Source: Burkholderiales bacterium (GTDB lineage Bacteria; Pseudomonadota; Gammaproteobacteria; Burkholderiales; Casimicrobiaceae). Taken from it: 64,000 nt of DNA. Below, one piece after another: positions 57,973 to 64,000 of this stretch; within the stretch, counting starts at the first letter, position 1, and every line of letters begins with the position of its first letter. The notes under the pieces were generated by a model, which made no database searches, was not told the origin of the DNA, and saw only the letters and a list, made by a program, of their open reading frames with translations. The translations under genes and the position numbers were made by a program. The stretch covers positions 1 through 64,000 of the forward strand of contig JADZDD010000017.1 of NCBI GenBank assembly GCA_020851235.1, in the 5' to 3' direction.

Positions 57973-58646
57973 GCGGGCGACGGTGCGTGGGTCGTGCGCG
58001 GGCGGCGGAACCGTGCCGGACCGCGGCGGACACTGTCCTTGGAAGTCGCCACGCCGCTACTGAATGGAGCACCGTGCGCCCCGCCGACCAGCGAATAGCG
58101 AACGCCGGACGTCGCGGGCAGGACTTCGTGCAATGCGTGCAAGGGAAGGAATGTTACGGAGCCCTTCTTCCTGCTGAAGGGCAGGGACTTCTGGATCGTT
58201 TCGTACAGCAGCACATCTCCCCCCTCATACGATTCGGGCTGCGAGAGCTGGATCGTGAAAGAGAGCTTGCGGATCGTTCCCATGTCGGTCGCCTGCAAAT
58301 CCATGTGCGACGAGTAGTAGTCCGGCTCGTCCTTCCGCGCGGAATGCTTCGTGAACTGCAGGCCCTCGAAGCCGATGAGATCGTAGCGGAACCAATCCGC
58401 GTTGACGTCGTTCAGGCATGCACGGAGCCGATTGAATACGCATCGAACCTCTCCTTGCGGACCGAACGCGCCGATACCCGATCGCCGGATCGCCTTCGCG
58501 ACCTGGTGCTGCTCGAGCCGGCCGGCAGCGACCTCGAGGCCGAGCTCTCCGATGCGCACGATGTCGTCGCATTCGGCTTCGCTGAAGAGGTCCCCCACGA
58601 TCGTGGGTTGACCGATGAGGTTGGATCGGAAGTGGAAGAGATACAT
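57948..58646 (-). CDS. 2-oxoglutarate/Fe(II)-dependent oxygenase
   Basis: A 232-residue double-stranded beta-helix oxygenase of the prolyl-hydroxylase-like (PKHD) type. The iron ligands are H-x-D in YSSHMDLQ and a distal His in FLPLHALHEVLP; the 2OG-binding Arg lies in SGVRYSLVGG. It is expected to hydroxylate a peptide or sugar. The start at 58646 has AGGGC upstream; an alternative at 58664 overlaps the preceding stop (ATGA). The C-terminal 40 residues are low-complexity and may reflect an extension past the fold. It sits between two TPR-glycosyltransferase genes. Confidence 0.87.
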   Translation of the reverse strand: MYLFHFRSNLIGQPTIVGDLFSEAECDDIVRIGELGLEVAAGRLEQHQVAKAIRRSGIGAFGPQGEVRCVFNRLRACLNDVNADWFRYDLIGFEGLQFTKHSARKDEPDYYSSHMDLQATDMGTIRKLSFTIQLSQPESYEGGDVLLYETIQKSLPFSRKKGSVTFLPLHALHEVLPATSGVRYSLVGGAHGAPFSSGVATSKDSVRRGPARFRRPRTTHAPSPACYRPCAR

Positions 58647-58660
58647 GAGTGCCCTACGCG

Positions 58661-60175
58661 TCATGCCGCGCCGGCGCCGCCGGCGATCGGCTCGCAAGAG
58701 GCCGACCCGCGCAGGTGCTCGAGCAGGTTCGCCCTCACGGATGCGAGAACGGTCCGCCAATCACCCGACGCCGTCTGCCGGAATTGCCTCATGCTCGCGT
58801 ACCACACGGAACGATCTCCGGTTTCGCCCCAGCGCCATTCGCTTCCATGCCGGTTCAACAGCCAGACCGGCTTGCCGAGCGCCCCGGCAAGATGGGCCAC
58901 GGCGGTGTCCACCGATACAACGAGGTCCAGGGCAGCGACAAGGCCTGCGGTCGATGCAAAATCGTCGCACTCGCCCATCCAGTCGTGCACGCCGCGCAGC
59001 ACACCCGGGAGGGGTGTTACCGCATCGCGCTTCTGCAGGCTGACGAAGCGAACACCAGGGACGTCGAGAAGCACCGCCATGTCCTCGGGCAGCACGCTGC
59101 GGCGCAGGTCGTCCCGCAGGTTCGGGCTGCCTGCCCAGACCAAACCTACTTTCAGCTCGCTCGCGCTTGCAATCCGCGCGGCCCAATGTGCCCGGTCGCG
59201 ATCGGGGACCGCGAGGTAGCCGTGTGCGCCAGGCACGGTCGTCGCGGTCGTGCCAAGACAGAACGGCAGGCTCAGGAGCGGGCAATGGAGCTCGCAATTC
59301 CCCGCTGCGACGTCCGCGATATCGACGACATCGACGCCACCCTGCTCCGCCACCAGGCGATGCAGAGCGGGATGGCACGCCACCGTCACGCGTTGCGCGC
59401 CCGAAGCCCGCAGCATCGGCAGGTAGCGAAGCATCATGATCGAATCGCCGATGCCCTGCTCGGCCCACAACAGGAGGTGCCGTCCGCACAGATCTTCGCC
59501 GCCCCAGCGACGACCGGCGCCTGTGGCGAGCACGCCCGGGAGTCCGTCGGCGTACGCTTGCGGATAGACGTCGAAGCGGGATTCGAACAACTCGAATCCC
59601 GGCTCGTACTCGTTGCGAAGCAGGTGGCAGGTCGCGAGGTTGTAGCGAGTGCCCGGCGTGTCGCGTCCCTTCTCGCGCGCGGTCGCAAAGTGCACGAGCG
59701 CCGAACCCACGTCACCCCGCGCCCGACCGACGAGTCCCAAGATCTCGTGCGCCCCACCCGCCGCCCCCTCGTCGCCCAGGCATCGATTGCACTCACTCTC
59801 GGCCGCGTCCGGGTCGCCTTGCGCCAGCAGTATCGTCGCCAGCGTCAGCAAGACGCTCGTCGAGTGTGGATCCCGCGCCAGCGCGCGTCGGCAGACGCTC
59901 TCCGCCGCGGAGAGCTCGCCCGTCTGGCACAGTGCGTAGCTCCAGAGAACGAAGGCCTCGGAGGATCCGCCGTCGATCGACACGGCGATCTCGGCCCGCC
60001 TTGCCGCTTCCGGGAAGTCGAGCTGGCGTACGGCCGCCGCCGCAGCGTCGATCCAGATCCGGGCGTCGTGTTCCGCAGGCTCCATCGCTCCTGCGCGGGT
60101 AGCGGGCGTCCGGGCGAACTCACGGGATCCGGAAACGGGGAGCTGGCGTGCCAGCCAAGCGCGAAGAGACGCCAC
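58661..60175 (-). CDS. TPR and GT-B (GT9-like) glycosyltransferase
   Basis: A 504-residue protein. Residues 40-200 are TPR repeats (SSEAFVLWSYALCQTGELSA, STSVLLTLATILLAQGD). The C-terminal part matches the neighbouring fusions: LLWAEQGIGDSIMMLRYLPM, VGLVWAGSPN, LVVSVDTAVAHLAGALGKP and SVWYASMRQFRQ, but there is no FkbM-like part. A GTG at 60175 gives this length; an ATG at 60085 (MEPAEHDARI) is an alternative. It lies 16 bases after the 103-residue unknown gene. Confidence 0.88.
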   Translation of the reverse strand: MASLRAWLARQLPVSGSREFARTPATRAGAMEPAEHDARIWIDAAAAAVRQLDFPEAARRAEIAVSIDGGSSEAFVLWSYALCQTGELSAAESVCRRALARDPHSTSVLLTLATILLAQGDPDAAESECNRCLGDEGAAGGAHEILGLVGRARGDVGSALVHFATAREKGRDTPGTRYNLATCHLLRNEYEPGFELFESRFDVYPQAYADGLPGVLATGAGRRWGGEDLCGRHLLLWAEQGIGDSIMMLRYLPMLRASGAQRVTVACHPALHRLVAEQGGVDVVDIADVAAGNCELHCPLLSLPFCLGTTATTVPGAHGYLAVPDRDRAHWAARIASASELKVGLVWAGSPNLRDDLRRSVLPEDMAVLLDVPGVRFVSLQKRDAVTPLPGVLRGVHDWMGECDDFASTAGLVAALDLVVSVDTAVAHLAGALGKPVWLLNRHGSEWRWGETGDRSVWYASMRQFRQTASGDWRTVLASVRANLLEHLRGSASCEPIAGGAGAA

Positions 60176-60191
60176 GGAAGGGGTGCCGCGA

Positions 60192-60503
60192 CTACTTGAG
60201 TGCGAGCCGCGTCACCACCGACTTCGTGACGCGCTCGACGAAGGGCTTGCTGTAGCCCATCTCCGACAGCTTCCACCGGAACGTGTTGGCGAGCTTGGCC
60301 TTACGGTAGATGCCGAGCTTGTGCTGCGAATGAAAGCGCACAGCGCGAGCCGCGAGACCCTCGACGATGATGTTGAGCTGGTTCTTGGCGCCGGGATCGG
60401 TTCGTGACTCGCCGGCAGGAGGGAAGCGGCGTCCCAGGTCCTCCGCCAGCGTGGTCGCGAACTCCTCGAGCTCGCGCGTATCCAGAAGTCCGAACAACGC
60501 CAT
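60192..60503 (-). CDS. Unknown 103-residue helical protein in the glycan array
   Basis: MALFGLLDTRELEEFATTLA opens a basic, helix-rich protein with no signal peptide or membrane segment. I do not recognise it. Its ATG overlaps the stop of the upstream TPR-GT-FkbM gene by one base (TGATG), and the next glycosyltransferase gene starts 16 bases after its stop. This coupling argues for a role with these enzymes, perhaps as an accessory or regulatory subunit. Confidence 0.75.
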   Translation of the reverse strand: MALFGLLDTRELEEFATTLAEDLGRRFPPAGESRTDPGAKNQLNIIVEGLAARAVRFHSQHKLGIYRKAKLANTFRWKLSEMGYSKPFVERVTKSVVTRLALK

Positions 60504-62980
60504 CAACGTATCTCCTCTAGTCGATCCACCGCGCCCGCCTCTGCTTCCTCGGGAATGCAAAGGATAGATGAAACGACCTGCCGCCCGTGGGCGATCGGAT
60601 TCCCCTTGAAATTATTCGTGCGAAATACCGGAGAATCCAGTCTCCAGATGCGATACGAGTACTCACGCACGATTCGAACCACGTCGGCGAGCGCTGCGCC
60701 ATGCTCATCGCCCACGAGGACCTTGGGCCTCGACGTCCACAGGGTCTGATCGCAACCGGCGAGGATGGCGCCGGGGTCTCCGACGCGCAACACGAGGAGG
60801 TCGAGTCGCGGCAGCCGCAACTGGTCGATGCTGTGGAGTGGGCCGTCGTTGGGGTCGTCATTCGGAAGCAGGCGGCCCCGCGGCAACGAGACACGATCGG
60901 CCACGCCGTTGGCCTCCAGGTTCTGCCTCAGGATCCGGCTCACCCCGTGCCGGCCTTCGTACAGCAGCAGGGCGGCCTCGGGCGCGAGCATCCTCGACAG
61001 CCGAATCGCATGCGCCCCGAAGCCGCTTCCGACCTCCACGATCCACGCATCCATCGGGATGTGATCGAGGATGACGTCGAGCCGGTGCCCGAGGTACTCC
61101 CCGAAGGTCTGCAGCGCGCGCGCCTCCTGGTCGAGGCCGGGGATGACCTGCAGAATGCCCGCATCGGTCTCCTCGAACTCCGGAATGCTCGAAGGCGCCG
61201 GTTGCGCTGGCACCGTGCGGCTCGCCGGCGCGATCCTCGGTGACGGCACGAGTCCCGAAGGATCGCCGGAAGCGATGCAAAGCATGTCCCGCACGCGATC
61301 GACGACCTCGGCCCAATCCCCGGCGCGCTTCTGCCGCACCAGGCGCATCGTGGGGTACCAAGGGCTGTCCTCACGATCTTCGAGCCACCTGAAATCCGCC
61401 ACGGAAGGCAGCAGCAGCCAGACCGGCTTGCCGAGCGCGCCCGCCAGGTGCGCGAGTGCGGTATCTACGGAGATCAGCAGATCGAGCTGCTCGATTGCGG
61501 CCGCGGCGTCGCAAAGATCGGTGAGCTCTGGGCCCAGGAGCTCCAGCATGCGGCGATCGGGAACGTGCGGTGCATCGGCCTTGCGCAAGTCCTTTTGCAG
61601 CGAGAAGAAGCGCACCTGCGGCAGGCCCCACAGCGGTGCCAGGCAGGCGAGCGGGATGGATCGATCGTGATCGCGCAGGTGCCTGGGATTGCCTGCCCAT
61701 ACGAGGCCGACACGCAGGCCGGCGCCGGCGATGCGAGTCCGCCACTGCTTCGACAACGCCGCGTCCACCGCGAGGTAGGGGACGGACGCCGGGATGCCAT
61801 CGAGACCGGTGTCGAAAACACGCGGCAGGCTCATCATGTTGATGAAGTAGTCGAACTCGATCGGCAGGCGAATCTTCTCCTGTACCTCGTCGACGTCGGT
61901 GAACCCGGCCGCGAGCCTTCCCATCCCCGCATGCGCGTGCAGGAGCACGCGCGCGCCCTGCGCCTTCAGCAGCGAGGCATAGCGGGCGAACTGAACGACA
62001 TCGCCTATGCCTTGCTCCGAACGCAGCATGATGGTCTTCCCCACCAAGGGCTGGCCGTGCCAGAGCGGGCAATCGTAGCGCACCCGTGTGGCCAGCATCG
62101 GCGCCCGGTACCACCGGGATTCATATTGCGACCAGCCTTCACGAAGCCGACCGACGGTCAGCAGCGCGATGGCGTACGAGGCGCTCAGGAATGCGTTCGG
62201 CGTTGTCGTCAGCACCTCCTCGCACAACGCGAGCGCCTTTGCCTGCTGGCCCGTCTCGACTAGCGCCACGGCAAGGTGGCCCGCGGTCATGCTGCCGTCC
62301 CCGGTCGCGAGCCCCAGCGCTCGCGCGTGCGCGAAAGTCGTGAACGCCTCGTCGTCGCGCCCGAGCATCTTCTGCAAGCGCGCAAGCAGGCACCAGGCTT
62401 CCTCGCTCGCCGGGAAGTGATCGATCGCCTGCCGGGCAGCCGCCTCGGCGGCGGCGCCGTTGCCGAGCGCCAACTCCACATGACCCAGGGCGAGCCAAGC
62501 ATCGGGATAGCCGGGCGCGAGGGCGAGCAGCCGGAGGAAGCCGTCCTTCGCCTCCGCCAGGGCTTTCAGGGAGAACTGCGCCGACGACGCGCCGAACAGC
62601 GCATCGGTACTCGATGGGGATCGCGCGAGCACGCGGGCAAAGCAATCGAGCGCGGCCTGCGCGCGACCCAGCGCGTGAAAACACCAGCCGGCATCGACGA
62701 GAACATGATCGTCGACGTCGGGGAATTGGGTCAGGCGCGCGAAGAGGGCGGCAGCTTCGCTGAAGCGTCGCCACGCCACGAGAATGAGGGCGTCGGCATG
62801 GGTCCGGGCATCGGCATCGTCGGATGCGAGCTTCAGACCGCCCGTCAGTGCGTCATCGCGGAGTTCGCCGCGCAAACGCTCGCGCAGCGCGCCGAGCCTC
62901 GATTCCGTCGCGCGTGCCGGTTCCTCATGCGCCGTGCCGGCTTGGGTGTGTTTCCGGCCGAGGATTCGCCCCAGTCCCAT
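60503..62980 (-). CDS. TPR, GT-B glycosyltransferase and FkbM-like fusion
   Basis: About 825 residues, with the same layout as the 816-residue protein. TPR repeats fill the first 260 residues. The transferase part has LRSEQGIGDVVQFARYASLL, VGLVWAGNPRH, LISVDTALAHLAGALG and DREDSPWYPTMRLVRQ. The C-terminal part has a good SAM loop (IVEVGSGFGAHAIRL), but the KVDVEGME position reads LRVGDPGAILAG. The two fusions likely arose by duplication. Two starts are possible: 62980 (MGLGRILGRKH), or 63067, which would sit right behind the pilin hairpin. Neither has a good ribosome-binding site. Confidence 0.88.
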   Translation of the reverse strand: MGLGRILGRKHTQAGTAHEEPARATESRLGALRERLRGELRDDALTGGLKLASDDADARTHADALILVAWRRFSEAAALFARLTQFPDVDDHVLVDAGWCFHALGRAQAALDCFARVLARSPSSTDALFGASSAQFSLKALAEAKDGFLRLLALAPGYPDAWLALGHVELALGNGAAAEAAARQAIDHFPASEEAWCLLARLQKMLGRDDEAFTTFAHARALGLATGDGSMTAGHLAVALVETGQQAKALALCEEVLTTTPNAFLSASYAIALLTVGRLREGWSQYESRWYRAPMLATRVRYDCPLWHGQPLVGKTIMLRSEQGIGDVVQFARYASLLKAQGARVLLHAHAGMGRLAAGFTDVDEVQEKIRLPIEFDYFINMMSLPRVFDTGLDGIPASVPYLAVDAALSKQWRTRIAGAGLRVGLVWAGNPRHLRDHDRSIPLACLAPLWGLPQVRFFSLQKDLRKADAPHVPDRRMLELLGPELTDLCDAAAAIEQLDLLISVDTALAHLAGALGKPVWLLLPSVADFRWLEDREDSPWYPTMRLVRQKRAGDWAEVVDRVRDMLCIASGDPSGLVPSPRIAPASRTVPAQPAPSSIPEFEETDAGILQVIPGLDQEARALQTFGEYLGHRLDVILDHIPMDAWIVEVGSGFGAHAIRLSRMLAPEAALLLYEGRHGVSRILRQNLEANGVADRVSLPRGRLLPNDDPNDGPLHSIDQLRLPRLDLLVLRVGDPGAILAGCDQTLWTSRPKVLVGDEHGAALADVVRIVREYSYRIWRLDSPVFRTNNFKGNPIAHGRQVVSSILCIPEEAEAGAVDRLEEIR

Positions 62981-63070
62981 GCTGCAATTGTTGAGGGCTC
63001 CTGGTTCAGTCGCGGCGTTGACACCCGCCCGGCGCCCCAACGAGACCGCTTCGCCGCGAAGAGCCATAAC

Positions 63071-63100
63071 AAAGGGCCGACGGTCGGCCGCCGGCCCTTT
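63071..63100 (-). terminator. Hairpin behind the pilin gene
   Basis: AAAGGGCCG (minus strand, 63100-63092) pairs perfectly with CGGCCCTTT (63079-63071), 19 bases after the pilin stop. The downstream tract TTTGTT is poor in T, so read-through into the glycan genes is plausible and would give high pilin and low enzyme expression from one promoter. Confidence 0.6.
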
Positions 63101-63118
63101 GCTGTCGGGCGATGTCGC

Positions 63119-63532
63119 TTAGCGGAAGGACGACGGTACGAACCGCGCAGCACAGCTCGTCGAGCCGGTCCATGTCGGAATCGAGTTCGACGTCATACCC
63201 GACGGAGTCATGGTCAGCGTGCAGTTTGCTGGAGTCGCGCCGGTATTCTGCGAGGTTGCCGTGATCACGCCTGCGGCCACGGTAAGCGTAGACATGAACT
63301 GCGTGGTGAGCGTCTGGCAGCCAGCATTTGCTGTATCGGGCAGCGTCCCCTTGGTCGAATAGTACTCAGAAACCGACGTCTTGCACGCCGCGATGGCCGC
63401 GACCGGCTCGGACATCTTCGACCGCACCACATAGTCCTGATACGCAGGCAACGCGATGGCTGCCAGGATGCCGACGATGGCCACCACGATCATCAGTTCG
63501 ATGAGCGTGAAGCCTTGTTGAATGCGCTTCAT
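63119..63532 (-). CDS. pilA: Type IV major pilin (PilA/PilE-like)
   Basis: A 137-residue prepilin. The short basic leader MKRIQQG precedes the cleavage site G^[20 protein letters not shown], with the conserved Glu5. This is the class IVa signature. The mature protein has an alpha spine, then [10 protein letters not shown], and a C-terminal disulfide region (NCTLTM, TSCAARF). AGGAG lies eight bases before the ATG. The pilin forms type IV pilus fibres for adhesion and twitching. A sigma-54 promoter lies upstream. The Ser/Thr-rich globular part could be a glycan acceptor. Confidence 0.95.
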   Translation of the reverse strand: MKRIQQGFTLIELMIVVAIVGILAAIALPAYQDYVVRSKMSEPVAAIAACKTSVSEYYSTKGTLPDTANAGCQTLTTQFMSTLTVAAGVITATSQNTGATPANCTLTMTPSGMTSNSIPTWTGSTSCAARFVPSSFR

Positions 63533-63596
63533 ATCGTGTCTCCTAGATTTGATTGACCACTCGTACAACGGCACCCAGCGATGCTGGACGTTGTTG

Positions 63597-63612
63597 AGCA
63601 ACGGCTGTGCCA
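63597..63612 (-). promoter_or_regulatory. Sigma-54 promoter of the pilin gene
   Basis: On the minus strand TGGCAC-N5-TTGCT is a perfect -24/-12 element (63607-63612 and 63597-63601). Initiation near 63585 would give a leader of about 50 bases before the pilin ATG. Sigma-54 promoters driven by PilR are known for pilA in Pseudomonas and others. Confidence 0.88.
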
Positions 63613-63806
63613 GCGTTGCCAGCAGGGTGACCGCCTGTCGCCAACCCACGCAAGCCATTGATACGACGATGAAATTACGGAAAACCGCGCCGACGAACGG
63701 CGTCTCGTCGCAGGCGGCACGCCGGGGCTCGCGTGCGCGCCGACGGCGACCGTGCTTCACGGGTAAGGCCAGGTGACGCTACGCGGCACCCCGTGGCCGC
63801 TGCGGG

Positions 63807-64000
63807 TCAGGGGTGCGCGGCGAGTTCGAGCCGCACGCCCGCCACCTCGAAGGTGTCGCCGGGATGCAGGGGCGAGCCTTCGGGTGCCACCGCGGCGCCG
63901 TTGATGCGCAGCGGATCCTTGCCTTCGAGCGGGATCAGGAGATAGCCCCCGGCGTCGAGCCGGCGCACGACGGCCACCTGCACGCCGACACGACCGACGG
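63807..64000 (-). CDS. FHA-like domain protein, C-terminal end only
   Basis: The minus-strand frame entering from the right edge ends with DPLRINGAAVAPEG, then LHPGDTFEVAGVRLELAAHP and a stop at 63807. The pattern N-G-x-x-V, L-x-x-GD, E-V-A-G resembles the end of an FHA domain, a phosphothreonine-binding module. Only 64 residues are visible, so the protein's role is unknown. Confidence 0.7.
   Translation of the reverse strand, partial: VGRVGVQVAVVRRLDAGGYLLIPLEGKDPLRINGAAVAPEGSPLHPGDTFEVAGVRLELAAHP

Noticed and set aside
63533-63760. Longer pilin precursor starting at 63760
   Set aside because: The upstream frame contains the sigma-54 promoter and no signal; the ATG at 63532 with AGGAG gives the standard prepilin leader.

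Overview
The window is a high-G+C, densely coded chromosomal segment that looks betaproteobacterial. The evidence is the tRNA-Tyr/Gly/Thr-tuf operon at the left edge, the uvrA / MFS / ssb and purM-purN / AI-2E-hda neighbourhoods, nudJ-mnmA pairing, rpmB-rpmG, radC, coaBC and dut close together, and a sigma-54-type pilin promoter. I see no rRNA operon, CRISPR array, intact transposase or integrase.

Layout. 0-0.6 kb: 5' end of tuf and three tRNAs on the minus strand with a clear promoter. 1-11.2 kb: an accessory lipid-type locus with a hybrid histidine kinase, a 2055-residue triple fusion (GMC oxidoreductase, alpha/beta hydrolase, PhoD-like phosphatase), a FadL-type outer-membrane porin and a convergent NarL-type response regulator. 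11.4-18 kb: two related small membrane proteins, an omega-amino acid:pyruvate transaminase, a SulP transporter and an Arg/Lys/Orn decarboxylase. 18.3-28.8 kb: a dctPQM TRAP transporter, dcd, a Phd/PIN toxin-antitoxin pair, mrp, metG, a second SulP and a TPMT-like methyltransferase. 28.8-46.6 kb: mostly housekeeping genes (uvrA, MFS, ssb, mnmA, nudJ-like, two small exported proteins, AI-2E-hda, purM-purN-DUF3108-rsmB-like, mscS-like, desaturase, rpmG-rpmB, dut).

46.6-53.7 kb is a disturbed housekeeping block. radC has toxin-antitoxin modules on both sides. The DUF433/DUF5615 module lies between two identical 35-bp copies of the radC 3' end, and both copies continue in frame to the same last residues and a stop. 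This is the footprint expected of an element that integrated at the 3' end of radC and carried a replacement end. The distal copy ends nine bases before a GT41-like glycosyltransferase gene, so radC and that gene were probably adjacent before the insertion.

53.8-63.6 kb is a minus-strand operon-like array with short gaps or overlaps: a type IV pilin behind a sigma-54 promoter, a hairpin, then TPR-glycosyltransferase-FkbM-like fusion, a 103-residue unknown, TPR-glycosyltransferase, 2-oxoglutarate/Fe(II) oxygenase, a second TPR-glycosyltransferase-FkbM-like fusion, a stand-alone FkbM methyltransferase and a zinc-ribbon methyltransferase. A TPR-methyltransferase and the GT41-like enzyme lie nearby. 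My inference is a surface-protein (perhaps pilin) glycan synthesis and modification system. This array is the strongest candidate for an undescribed system, followed by the radC-borne TA cassette and the triple-fusion enzyme. All functions come from reading motifs by eye; no database search was possible.
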